Shown: positions 18,307 to 27,433 of the stretch, piece after piece
How the letters are laid out: every line of letters starts with the position of its first letter
Numbering within the stretch: position 1 is the first letter of the stretch
Assembly: GCF_000422765.1 (NCBI RefSeq)
Contig: NZ_AUGR01000006.1
Location: 124,001-188,000 of the forward strand
DNA: 64,000 nucleotides
Direction: 5' to 3'
From: Neptunomonas japonica DSM 18939
GTDB taxonomy: Bacteria > Pseudomonadota > Gammaproteobacteria > Pseudomonadales > Balneatricaceae
The notes under the pieces: model-generated
What the model saw: only the letters and a program-made list of their open reading frames with translations
Database searches by the model: none
What the model was told of the DNA's origin: nothing
Program-made: the position numbers and the translations under genes

Positions 18307-19059
18307 TTAATCCTTTTTTTCTGTAGACGATAGATTTTCAATGGTTTCCTGCACCGAAGCTAGGATTCCTCGTAACATGCCAAGTTCAGCTTTCTCCGGG
18401 CGTGTCCGGTTGAAGTAGCGCTTTAGTTTAGTCATGGCGCGTCCTTCGTGCTGAGGGATAATAAAGTTGGTGGCTCTAATCACCGTTTCTAAATGGGTAT
18501 AGAACAGTTCCATCTCTTTTTGGCGAGGGTATTCAGATTCTGATCTTTCTTTTACAGGCGTCTGTGCTGCCATCCAAATTTCGTAGCTCAATAGTTGAAT
18601 TGCTTGAGCGACGTTTAGAACCGGATATTCTGGATTTGCCGGAATATAAACATGAAAGTTACACAACTGCAGTTCTTCGTTCAATAAGCCCATAGTTTCA
18701 CGACCAAAAACGAGTGCTACTTCGCCTTGTGTGGCTTCTGAAGTGATTTTTTCTGCACAGTTCCTAGCATCTAAAATGGGCAAATCAAATGTGCGGTTGC
18801 GAGCGCTGGTGCCGATGACTAATTGGCAATCAGCGATGGCTTCTTTTAATGTGCCGACGACCGTTGCATTGTCCAAAACATCTTTAGCGCCAGCCGCTCT
18901 AGAGTCTGCTTCTTCGCTGGGGTGTTCGCGCGGGTCTACTAGCCATAGTTGTGAAAGCCCCATGTTTTTCATGGCGCGTGCAGCCGCACCAATATTGCCA
19001 GGGTGAAATGTATTAATCAGTACAATGCGCACATTGTTAAGCTGGGTATTGGGAATCAT
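18307..19059 (-). CDS. trmJ: tRNA (cytidine/uridine-2'-O)-methyltransferase
   Basis: 250 residues. SPOUT methyltransferase with the family's opening VRIVLINTFHPGNIGAAARAM, the middle block ALVFGRETMGL and the knot-forming YPVLNVAQAIQLLSYE. The C-terminal extension (ETVIRATNFIIPQHEGRAM...) distinguishes TrmJ from TrmL. It methylates the ribose at position 32 of tRNA anticodon loops using SAM. Genes suhB or iscR, its neighbours in E. coli, are not present; here it heads an operon with roxA, so both ends of this operon act on the translation apparatus. Confidence 0.92.
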   Translation of the reverse strand: MIPNTQLNNVRIVLINTFHPGNIGAAARAMKNMGLSQLWLVDPREHPSEEADSRAAGAKDVLDNATVVGTLKEAIADCQLVIGTSARNRTFDLPILDARNCAEKITSEATQGEVALVFGRETMGLLNEELQLCNFHVYIPANPEYPVLNVAQAIQLLSYEIWMAAQTPVKERSESEYPRQKEMELFYTHLETVIRATNFIIPQHEGRAMTKLKRYFNRTRPEKAELGMLRGILASVQETIENLSSTEKKD

Positions 19060-19110
19060 AGAAACCAGACCATTAAAATTTGGTTGCTATTATAGAGGAC
19101 AGACCTGCTG

Positions 19111-19962
19111 TCACAAAGCGTCTATAAAGCGATTCAGATCATAAATAAATCGTTCTTTATGCCAAAGGTGCGGCGAATGGTCCGATTCAGGGTATATCAG
19201 CAGCTCAGAGTCTAAAATTGTATTAGTAACCCACTTTTGTAAATCACGGCTGTAGAACTGGCTTTCATCACCATAGATTAGCAAAGTAGGGCAGTTAATT
19301 TTTGGAAGCACTTCGCGGTAATCCTGCTGGGTAATGCTGATCCAGCACTGGGTTAAGAGATTTGCAGGTAGTTTTTGTAGGTGTTCTCGCATGTGTTGAA
19401 AACCACGTGAATTATTATCGTAGTTTTCGCGAGAACGACGATTATTACCAAACGCAATAAGCTCTAAAACACCTTCTGCAAAGTCTGTATTAAATCTTTC
19501 TATTAAATGATTGTTTTTTGTTTCGTTTAACGACCCGTAAACACCGTATTGCCATTCTTCGTCAGTCACCAGCTTAGGTGACTGATCAACAATACAAAGG
19601 CCATTTAAGCGATTTTGGCCATGACGACGAATGTATTCCCAAGCGGTGAGTGCGCCCATTGAGTGACCGATAAGTATGGCATCATGGACATCTAGTTGGC
19701 AAAGGAGTTCGTCCAAATCATCTGCCATGCGGGGGAGTGTCATATTGGTTTTTTCGTCATGGAGGTGATCACCATGACCTCGTGCATCCCAGCAGATAAC
19801 GCGATGGTTTTCTGCCAATTCAGAGGCAAACGGCAGCCACTCACGCACACTGGCAGTCCAACCGTGTAAAAATACTAAAGTAATATCCCCAGAACCAAGT
19901 GAGATATAGTGAATGTTAGTATTATCAGAAGTTTGCAGTGTTTCCATTTTGCCCGTAACCAT
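19111..19962 (-). CDS. Alpha/beta hydrolase
   Basis: 283 residues (an in-frame ATG five codons downstream is also possible). The oxyanion strand is LVFLHGWTAS, the nucleophile elbow LIGHSMGAL, the acid lies in LLIYGDESQF and the catalytic His in ESDHSPHLWH. It has no signal peptide, so it is cytoplasmic. It looks like a small-molecule esterase or C-C bond hydrolase, but the substrate cannot be read. It lies just beyond trmJ on the same strand with 51 bases between, and probably has its own promoter. Confidence 0.85.
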   Translation of the reverse strand: MVTGKMETLQTSDNTNIHYISLGSGDITLVFLHGWTASVREWLPFASELAENHRVICWDARGHGDHLHDEKTNMTLPRMADDLDELLCQLDVHDAILIGHSMGALTAWEYIRRHGQNRLNGLCIVDQSPKLVTDEEWQYGVYGSLNETKNNHLIERFNTDFAEGVLELIAFGNNRRSRENYDNNSRGFQHMREHLQKLPANLLTQCWISITQQDYREVLPKINCPTLLIYGDESQFYSRDLQKWVTNTILDSELLIYPESDHSPHLWHKERFIYDLNRFIDAL

Positions 19963-20136
19963 AGAGAAAAAACGAAAGCCTACCCTAACCGCTGAAGGCC
20001 GCTTTGGCTATTGTAATAAAGTGATATATTTTTTATTAATCGCAAGTTTAGCGCTTTTTATCAAACCATATAATGTAGATATATGGGGTCTCGGTAATGA
20101 TCGACTGGCTTTTTGATGGGGTATGAGGAGTAAGCA
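19963..20136. other. Intergenic upstream of the alpha/beta hydrolase
   Basis: AT-rich and non-coding as far as I can see. The open frame on the plus strand over 19913-20116 overlaps the hydrolase start and has no protein-like features. Confidence 0.4.
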
Positions 20137-20205
20137 ATGTTAGAACTTAAGTCAAACTGTGAGCCTAGCCCATCAGCCTGTTTCTTTAAAGTGTGTGACT
20201 ACTAG
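20137..20205 (+). pseudogene. DUF1272-type gene remnant
   Basis: A strong GAGGAG ribosome binding site precedes ATG and the residues MLELKSNCE, which match the first residues of DUF1272 zinc-ribbon proteins (MLELRPNCECC...). After nine residues the sequence loses the expected cysteine pairs and stops at codon 23. The start signals and first codons are preserved while the rest is gone, the sign of a recent deletion. Confidence 0.5.
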
Positions 20206-20248
20206 CTTTAGTTGAGAAGAGATACTTGGTTTCTATAATAGGGTTAAA

Positions 20249-20413
20249 TCAATTAGAGGCATGTATCATATTTAATTTGCGCCCCAGTATTTCGGTGTCT
20301 TTTAGCGCAAAGCGTGTGACTTGGTGAACGGTGGGTTCATCGTCGACTATAAGTATGGTCCAGCAGCTTTTAACTTTTTCAACTTGGATTTTTTCTTCGC
20401 TAAAAACTATCAC
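20249..20413 (-). pseudogene. Response-regulator receiver domain remnant (DUF3369-type)
   Basis: From a GTG at 20413 (GGGAGA upstream) 54 codons read into the start of a receiver domain: WTILIVDDEPTVHQVTRF contains beta1 and the acidic pair DDE, followed by ALKDTEILGRKLNMIHA. That arrangement, with the insertion between helix 1 and strand 2, is characteristic of the DUF3369/HD-GYP response regulators. The frame stops right after MIHAS, before the phosphorylatable Asp, so the gene is truncated and non-functional. The rest of the gene is absent downstream. Confidence 0.65.
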
Positions 20414-20742
20414 TGCATTCTCCCGGATGTCATTTCAGGCTGCGATGTGCCGCTACGGGTTCCATCCGAAATTAATGCTAGTCCCTTCTTAATAAGAGTG
20501 GTCATAAAATGAACTATAGTTTAAAAATTCAAGGCTGGTAGTAAATCGATAATTCATTTTGCGTTTGCATTTTGATTGGCTACCGGTATCACAGAGGTAA
20601 ATTAATGGTGAGTATCAGTAGATCGATAGCATGGATTAAATATTAGTTAGTGAATCGCTACTGAAGTAAAAATAACGTAAAATGCCGGCAACGTTATGTA
20701 ATGTCGGGGCTGCTGGTTCGGCAACCCATTTTTAGGATAAAC
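20414..20742. other. Intergenic, possibly further decayed sequence
   Basis: About 330 bases. No gene is supportable. It includes the promoter of the DUF6172 gene and the region beyond the receiver remnant. Confidence 0.35.
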
Positions 20743-21054
20743 ATGAAAAAAACATTTGTACTGTCGCACCCAAAAATTAAATATGCTCGTTTGATCGAAT
20801 CAGCTAAGAGTGATGCAAAGAAGTATGTGAGAAGAGAGAGAAATAAACAGTTACCAAACGGTGCTGATTATTGGGATTTCGATTGCAAATATGGCAATAC
20901 AGAGCAGGAAGCAAAAGTCATTCATCTGTCTGAAATCAACAAGTGCATTGATGAAGCAGAAAAGCTGCAGTTAGAATCATTTTATCTAGAAATTTTAGTT
21001 AAAGCTGCTACGCGTGAACGAAGTGAAGATTCAGACTCTGATTGGGATATGTAA
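20743..21054 (+). CDS. DUF6172 family protein
   Basis: 103 residues from the ATG at 20743 (AGGATAA upstream). The signature MKKTFVLSHPKIKYARLIE, then KKYVRRERNKQLPNGADYWDFDCKYG, is that of the DUF6172 family of small basic proteins in gammaproteobacteria. The middle is rich in K/R and the C terminus acidic (ERSEDSDSDWDM). The fold and role are unknown; nucleic-acid contact is conceivable from the basic helix. A YnfA-type membrane protein gene follows 24 bases downstream. Confidence 0.75.
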   Translation: MKKTFVLSHPKIKYARLIESAKSDAKKYVRRERNKQLPNGADYWDFDCKYGNTEQEAKVIHLSEINKCIDEAEKLQLESFYLEILVKAATRERSEDSDSDWDM

Positions 21055-21078
21055 GCTATCTATTACTAGAGAAACAAA

Positions 21079-21411
21079 GTGCTTGAGTTAAAAACCTTAT
21101 TTCTCTTTTTGATAACGGCTGTTGCAGAAATTCTAGGTTGCTACTTACCTTATCTTTGGCTAAAAAAAGATAAAACTATTTGGTTGCTGATACCTGCAGC
21201 GGCTAGTCTTGCGCTTTTTGCATGGCTCTTGTCGTTACACCCTGCGGCCGCAGGTCGTGTGTACGCGGCATATGGTGGCGTTTATATCTTTGTTGCTATT
21301 ATGTGGCTGTGGCTAGTCGATGGTATTAGACCCACAGCATGGGATGTTGTGGGTTCTATTGTCGCTTTAGCTGGAATGGCTATTATTATGTTCGCTCCAC
21401 GTCATAGCTGA
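21079..21411 (+). CDS. UPF0060/YnfA family small membrane protein
   Basis: 110 residues beginning at GTG. Four transmembrane helices, with the family markers [14 protein letters not shown] in helix 1 and [20 protein letters not shown] in helix 3, then [19 protein letters not shown]. These proteins are related to small multidrug resistance carriers and sit in the inner membrane; the physiological substrate is unknown. The gene converges with the oxygenase gene ending at 21426. Confidence 0.9.
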   Translation: MLELKTLFLFLITAVAEILGCYLPYLWLKKDKTIWLLIPAAASLALFAWLLSLHPAAAGRVYAAYGGVYIFVAIMWLWLVDGIRPTAWDVVGSIVALAGMAIIMFAPRHS

Positions 21412-21425
21412 GTTAAGGCTTAGTA

Positions 21426-22229
21426 TCAGTAATTGAGTTCAGCTGGCTTTGCCGATCTGCCATAAAAGGTTTCTTGGGCGAACTCTGATAATGCAATGCC
21501 TGGTTGGGAGTTGTAGGCCAGCACAACAAGCATACGTGTTGTATCACCTTTCACTGGCGTCACGCGATGTAAAGAGTCTCTGCCGCGAAATAACACAAGC
21601 GCACCAGGTTCCATTGTTAATGTGGTTCCTTTAATTTCACCCTCTAGTATTGATTTAACCAGCGGGTAATTCATATCTCCTTGGCTTGAATTTCTGGCAT
21701 CCTTAACATACTCAAAAGCACCTCCTGCTTCAGGCTTTTGCACCAGCAAGGTGATGGCAAATGACGAGTTATCAAAGTGCCAGCCAAGCTCTTCATCAGC
21801 ACGAGCATAGTGCAAGTTAATGGAGGATAGGGGGTCTGCATATTCGTATAAAGACTCTTCATTTAGCACGTAACAAAGAAACTGGCGAAAGTCTTCAGCA
21901 TCGTAAACGCAGCGTAGTGGGGAGTCTTGCGCTATTTGATCGTCAGTAATACAGCCTTTACTTGAAAGTACTTGGTGATTCTGTGGGTGTTGTGTAGGAA
22001 AGTTATCATCAGGCGGAGTTAGATAAGCGCTGTGTGACTGTTGGCAGAAGTAAGCCAGGTGTTGGCTTGCTTCGCCCTCTAGTTTGATTTGTTGTATAGC
22101 GCTTGGAGTTAGAAAGTTATCCAGTACTAATACACCTTGCTGATCAAGCGTGATCTTACAGCGTTCTCTAAAAGTACTCTCGTTGAGGTTATAGTGTTCA
22201 GTATTAACCATCTCTTCTAGATTGCTCAT
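21426..22229 (-). CDS. Fe(II)/2-oxoglutarate oxygenase, BesD/HalD-like but with an HxD site
   Basis: 267 residues. The jelly-roll core carries the iron ligands H151-x-D153 in GWHFDNSSF and H221 in SLHRVTPV, with R232 placed to bind 2-oxoglutarate. The surrounding sequence (SINLHYARADEELGWHFD, then LLVQKPEAGGAFEYV, LFRGRDSLHRVTP) resembles the amino-acid halogenase group BesD/HalD. Those halogenases replace the Asp by Gly to make room for chloride; here Asp is kept, so hydroxylation of a free amino acid is the more likely reaction. No ethynyl-amino-acid genes are nearby. It stands alone. Confidence 0.75.
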   Translation of the reverse strand: MSNLEEMVNTEHYNLNESTFRERCKITLDQQGVLVLDNFLTPSAIQQIKLEGEASQHLAYFCQQSHSAYLTPPDDNFPTQHPQNHQVLSSKGCITDDQIAQDSPLRCVYDAEDFRQFLCYVLNEESLYEYADPLSSINLHYARADEELGWHFDNSSFAITLLVQKPEAGGAFEYVKDARNSSQGDMNYPLVKSILEGEIKGTTLTMEPGALVLFRGRDSLHRVTPVKGDTTRMLVVLAYNSQPGIALSEFAQETFYGRSAKPAELNY

Positions 22230-22308
22230 GAAAATATTCCTTGTAAGTATCTGCTCAAATCAGCCTGAACCTCTTCAAGCATAATGCCTTTATTTTGTGA
22301 AAAACGCA

Positions 22309-22679
22309 CTATTCTTGTGCAAATGGGTTAGGGCAGGTTTTATTAAGCGTTGTCTGTAAACTGATGCCTAAGAGCTTTATTGGTTTAGCTAAAGAGCCAA
22401 TTTCATCGTTGCGATCTAGCGCGGTTATTTTGGTGTCGAATTTCCCTTTACTAATGTTGGTAGCGGTGCTGGAAAGCTGGTGATGGGCTTAAGAATAAAG
22501 TGCTCAAGAATAATGGATAGAACGAGCGAAGAAAGGATGGTGCTGATTATTGCACCTAATAATGCATATAAGTTGAGTGTGCATATATCTTTGAGTGCTT
22601 TCTCTTTATTAAGCACCCACCGATAAGTCAATTGTTGTAGGTAAAGTGTAGTAAAAAAACGGGGCACATGCATTAACAT
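22309..22679 (-). pseudogene. HAMP-domain receptor remnant with frameshift
   Basis: Reading on the minus strand, a transmembrane helix (ALLGAIISTILSSLVLSIIL) leads to KPITSF. A one-base frameshift then moves to the frame reading SSTATNISKGKFDTK followed by ITALDRNDEIGSLAKPIK, a clear HAMP domain, ending LGISLQ...FAQE and TAG at 22309. The upstream end merges into the purB terminator, so the N-terminal sensor part has been lost. It is the decayed 3' end of a membrane receptor (sensor-TM-HAMP type). Confidence 0.65.
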
Positions 22680-22690
22680 GGCCCCGTTTT
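22655..22690 (-). terminator. Rho-independent terminator of purB
   Basis: AAAACGGGGC pairs with GCCCCGTTTT at 22681-22690, with an inner CATG/CATG pairing. On the minus strand it is followed by a T-run (GTTTTTTTAC) and lies about 40 bases after the purB stop codon. Confidence 0.85.
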
Positions 22691-22725
22691 GTATGTCTTT
22701 TCAGATGTAGATAGACAAAAAATAC

Positions 22726-24132
<1,407 letters not shown>

Positions 24133-24180
24133 TTATAGCGGATAAAAGACAAAAAATCTGTAATTAGCCGGATAGAACGC

Positions 24181-24846
24181 CTACTTCATGATTTTACGCA
24201 GAGAAGGGCGCAAACGAGAACGGAAAAACAGCAAGTGCCAGCGTTTCCCGCCTACTTGGCGCCACAACATAGCGGCGCGAATGCCTGCCAGTAATAAGGC
24301 ACGGATTCGTGCTGCGTTTTCAGCATTTTGTAAGTGACGTGGGTCGCCGGCCACTTGAATGCGAAAACTGAATGAACTGATGGTGTCTTGGTACAAGCTT
24401 GCAACGTTGGCAACCACATTAGAGTGCGTAAAAGAGGAAGGGTTATCTAAAGGATTTTCTTCTTCGGGGTTAAAGTAGCGTGCCTTTTCTTTAGTTTCGT
24501 CAATCCGTTTGCCCATCGTATTCAGCATATCTTGGTTTTTAGATAGCTTTTTTTCCAGCATAATCATACTGAGAACATAATTAGTGATGTTGTTGTTCTT
24601 AGTATCATTTTTCTTTTCAACCACATCATTGAGCGCTTTTAAGCCCATGCCGAGGTTAAATGGCAAGTCGTGAACACCGCCAAAAATATCCTCAGAAATT
24701 TTTGGGTTAGTTACAAACAGGCTATAAATACTGGTTTCAAGGCTATTTTGCGGAACCATGCCGCGGTTAGCGATTTGATCAACGAGGGATGCTGCCTGAA
24801 ACATAGCAGCTAATGCGACGGTTTGTTCATCATTCGCTCTGGACAT
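24181..24846 (-). CDS. hflD: High-frequency lysogenization protein HflD homologue
   Basis: 221 residues, mostly helical. The N terminus EQTVALAAMFQAASLVDQIA and the following ANRGMVPQNSLETSIYSLF are conserved in HflD, as are GLKALNDVV and the basic C terminus (RAAMLWRQVGGKRWHLLFFRSRL). In E. coli it is a peripheral inner membrane protein that binds phage lambda CII; its host role is unclear. It lies six bases downstream of mnmA and is co-transcribed with it and purB. Confidence 0.93.
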   Translation of the reverse strand: MSRANDEQTVALAAMFQAASLVDQIANRGMVPQNSLETSIYSLFVTNPKISEDIFGGVHDLPFNLGMGLKALNDVVEKKNDTKNNNITNYVLSMIMLEKKLSKNQDMLNTMGKRIDETKEKARYFNPEEENPLDNPSSFTHSNVVANVASLYQDTISSFSFRIQVAGDPRHLQNAENAARIRALLLAGIRAAMLWRQVGGKRWHLLFFRSRLRPSLRKIMK

Positions 24847-24852
24847 CTTTGA

Positions 24853-25959
24853 TTAAGCCTCTTTCTTACCCGTTGAGTCGATGGGACCGCCACCTAAACA
24901 AATATCATTATTATAAAATACGACAGATTGCCCCGGTGTTACGGCGCGTTGTGCCTCGTCGAAATGTACGATATATGTCCCATCATCGTGTTTTTCAAGC
25001 GTACAGTCTTGATCCGCCTGACGATAACGTACTTTAGCTTTGCAGCGATAGGGTGTTTCTGGAGGCGTACCATTGATCCAGAAAATATCACTGCTGGTTA
25101 GCCAGTCTGTAAATAACAGATCGTTTTGTATGCCTTGTACAGCAATCAATACATTACGATCCAGATCTTTACCCGCTACAAACCACGGCTCTTCTGGGTA
25201 GTTTTTCAAACCACCAATGTGCAACCCTTGGCGTTGGCCGATGGTGTAATACATTAAACCGGTATGTTCACCAATAACATCACCCGTATCGGTCTCAATT
25301 TTACCGGGCTGGGCAGGTAGGTACTGTTGCAAGAAATCTTTAAAGCGACGTTCGCCGATAAAGCAAATACCGGTGCTGTCTTTTTTGTTGTGCGTAATGA
25401 GGTCATGTTCTTCAGCTATTTTGCGCACTTCTGGCTTTTCTAACTCGCCCACAGGGAAGAGTGTTTTCTGAATCTCTTGTGAGCCTACTTGGTGCAAAAA
25501 ATAGCTTTGGTCTTTGTTGTTATCAAGCCCTTTGAGTAGGCTAGTTTGGCCGTCACGTTCACCACGGCGCACGTAATGGCCGGTAGCAATGTAATCAGCG
25601 CCTAATTCAATCGCGTATTCTAAGAAGGCTTTAAACTTGATCTCCCGATTACATAAAATGTCCGGGTTTGGCGTACGTCCTGCTTTATATTCAGCAAGAA
25701 AATATTCAAATACATTATCCCAGTACTCTGCAGCGAAGTTGGCTTTGTGCAGCACGATATTGAGCTTATCGCATACTGCTTGTGCATCGGCGAGATCATC
25801 CATCGCTGTGCAATACTCAGAACCATCATCCTCTTCCCAGTTTTTCATGAAAAGCCCTTCTACCTGATACCCTTGTTGGATCAGTAGAACAGCAGAAACA
25901 GAAGAGTCTACGCCGCCGGACATGCCGACAATTACTTTTTGTGGGGTTGTATTACTCAT
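24853..25959 (-). CDS. mnmA: tRNA-specific 2-thiouridylase
   Basis: 368 residues. The PP-loop [15 protein letters not shown] at residues 13-27 binds ATP. The catalytic cysteines are in [12 protein letters not shown] and in [12 protein letters not shown]; the final beta-barrel includes [18 protein letters not shown]. MnmA 2-thiolates U34 of Lys, Glu and Gln tRNAs, receiving sulfur from the Tus relay. It sits between a Nudix gene and hflD as in E. coli. Confidence 0.97.
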   Translation of the reverse strand: MSNTTPQKVIVGMSGGVDSSVSAVLLIQQGYQVEGLFMKNWEEDDGSEYCTAMDDLADAQAVCDKLNIVLHKANFAAEYWDNVFEYFLAEYKAGRTPNPDILCNREIKFKAFLEYAIELGADYIATGHYVRRGERDGQTSLLKGLDNNKDQSYFLHQVGSQEIQKTLFPVGELEKPEVRKIAEEHDLITHNKKDSTGICFIGERRFKDFLQQYLPAQPGKIETDTGDVIGEHTGLMYYTIGQRQGLHIGGLKNYPEEPWFVAGKDLDRNVLIAVQGIQNDLLFTDWLTSSDIFWINGTPPETPYRCKAKVRYRQADQDCTLEKHDDGTYIVHFDEAQRAVTPGQSVVFYNNDICLGGGPIDSTGKKEA

Positions 25960-25992
25960 GACTCACTCAACACGTAAAACAAAAACATCAGA

Positions 25993-26436
25993 CTATAGCT
26001 GACGAACAAAATTTAAAGGAAAACGTCGATTATCCAGATAATCATCGATGCAAGCCAGTACCATCTCACTGCGTAGTGATTCTTTTTGTGCCAATAGCTC
26101 ATCACGGCTAAACCAGTGAGTGCTAATGATATCACTGTCTAACACGTAGGCGGCATCATGTGAGACGATTTCAGCGATATAACAGAGGCGGTGATAGGTC
26201 ACATCATTGGTCTTACCCTTGATGGTATACAAGCCTAATAAACCCGTAAGGGATATATGGCGGCCGGTTTCTTCGAGGGTTTCTCTAATAGCGGCGGCTT
26301 CAAACGTTTCGCCTTGTTCGACATGGCCTGCGGGCTGGTTAAACACACGCGTCCCGTCTGAGTACTCTTCGACCATTAAGAAGCGGCCGTTTTCCTCAAT
26401 AATAGTGGCAACGGTAGCGTGAGGTGTCCAGCTCAT
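25993..26436 (-). CDS. nudJ: Nudix hydrolase, NudJ-like
   Basis: 147 residues from the ATG at 26436, which has a GGGAG site; the frame extends upstream to a weaker start. The Nudix box GHVEQGETFEAAAIRETLEE fits the GX5EX7REUXEEXGU pattern exactly. NudJ removes phosphate from pyrimidine diphosphate/triphosphate compounds and HMP-PP; position ahead of mnmA is the same as for E. coli nudJ (ymfB), supporting the symbol. It hydrolyses nucleoside or thiamine-precursor diphosphates in the cytoplasm. Confidence 0.88.
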   Translation of the reverse strand: MSWTPHATVATIIEENGRFLMVEEYSDGTRVFNQPAGHVEQGETFEAAAIRETLEETGRHISLTGLLGLYTIKGKTNDVTYHRLCYIAEIVSHDAAYVLDSDIISTHWFSRDELLAQKESLRSEMVLACIDDYLDNRRFPLNFVRQL

Positions 26437-26518
26437 TTTACTCTCCCAAATCGGCTTTATTAAGGCGCACACCATAGCATTAATGTTATGATTTTTCTCA
26501 CGATAACGAGGTGTTGTG

Positions 26519-26983
26519 ATGTCAGACCAAGCAGCTAAAAATTTAATTGAAGTACAAACAGAAGATTTTTCGATAGGCGAACTCTACGATTGGCTTAAAT
26601 CAGATGATGCCAGTAGTGGTGCCGTGGTGACATTTACCGGCATAGTACGCGAACATGTTGAAACCCAGATGCAAGAGATGTTTCTGGAGCATTACCCCGG
26701 CATGACGGAACGTGCATTAGAACAAATAGTAGAACAAGCCCGTCAGCGTTGGCAGCTCGGTAATGTTGTTGTTATCCATAGAGTAGGGCGGCTGTCCCTG
26801 AATGATAATATTGTATTTGTCGGGGTTGCCAGTGGCCATCGTGTTAATGCTTTTGCCGCCGCGCAGTTCATCATGGATTATTTAAAGAAAGATGCGCCAT
26901 TTTGGAAAAAAGAGATAAATGCAGAATCCGAAGCCTGGGTAGAGCAAAAGACTTCTGATCTAGATGCCGCAAACCAGTGGTGA
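26519..26983 (+). CDS. moaE: Molybdopterin synthase catalytic subunit
   Basis: 154 residues (a GTG one codon upstream is possible). MoaE converts precursor Z (cPMP) to molybdopterin with sulfur from MoaD. Conserved parts: AVVTFTGIVREH, the long MFLEHYPGMTERALEQI segment, VVVIHRVGRLSLNDNIVFV, and the active-site lysines in YLKKDAPFWKKE. No moaD or other mo genes are adjacent. It would serve the molybdenum formate dehydrogenase whose operon ends this window. It is divergent from the nudix gene. Confidence 0.95.
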   Translation: MSDQAAKNLIEVQTEDFSIGELYDWLKSDDASSGAVVTFTGIVREHVETQMQEMFLEHYPGMTERALEQIVEQARQRWQLGNVVVIHRVGRLSLNDNIVFVGVASGHRVNAFAAAQFIMDYLKKDAPFWKKEINAESEAWVEQKTSDLDAANQW

Positions 26984-26998
26984 TGTGATTGTGAATTT

Positions 26999-27046
26999 CC
27001 CACGAGCATTTTGAAATACTGCTTGTTTATACGGTATGCTCGTGGG
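26999..27046 (+). repeat. Inverted repeat after moaE
   Basis: Eleven-base arms, CCCACGAGCAT at 26999-27009 and ATGCTCGTGGG at 27036-27046, are exact complements around a 26-base loop. There is no T-run, so it is a transcript-end hairpin or a structural element at the moaE/Gabija boundary. Confidence 0.6.
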
Positions 27047-27433
27047 TTAAATATCCGGCAGGTAGTCAGATTGCTGAAGCGATATTATCTGTTGATATGT
27101 TTTTCAATAGTACCACGCATGGCTGCTATCGACCCCAAGCTGCCGCTCAGTGGTTGATATCTCTACGTATAAGCAGGCTTTGTTTTATGAGTATGTATCA
27201 GTGTCTTTTTGCTAGTTCAGAAATCGCGCTCTTTTTACCACTACGAACTCCTCATTGTGCGCAGTTTATTCTAGAATTTTTGAAAAAAACCCTGCATTAT
27301 CTGTAAAGGTGCTGGTGAGGCGCTGGCCAAGTTAAAAATGCTGAGTATTAAAAATGTTATTTTCCTCAGTTCGGTGTTAATGCCTTCGTGTAATCTCTCT
27401 TCAAAAAATTATAACTATGAAAAGGATAACGTA
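27047..27433. other. Intergenic upstream of the Gabija system
   Basis: About 390 bases including the promoter region of gajA. The frames open at 27097-27306 and at 27338-27433 have no protein-like content; the latter is just the in-frame extension of gajA. Confidence 0.45.

Noticed and set aside
20321-20512. Plus-strand 63-codon frame
   Set aside because: It lies across the receiver-domain remnant on the other strand, which gives recognisable protein, while this frame does not.
27097-27306. Plus-strand 69-codon frame before gajA
   Set aside because: No ribosome binding site, Cys/Leu-rich random-looking sequence, no family.
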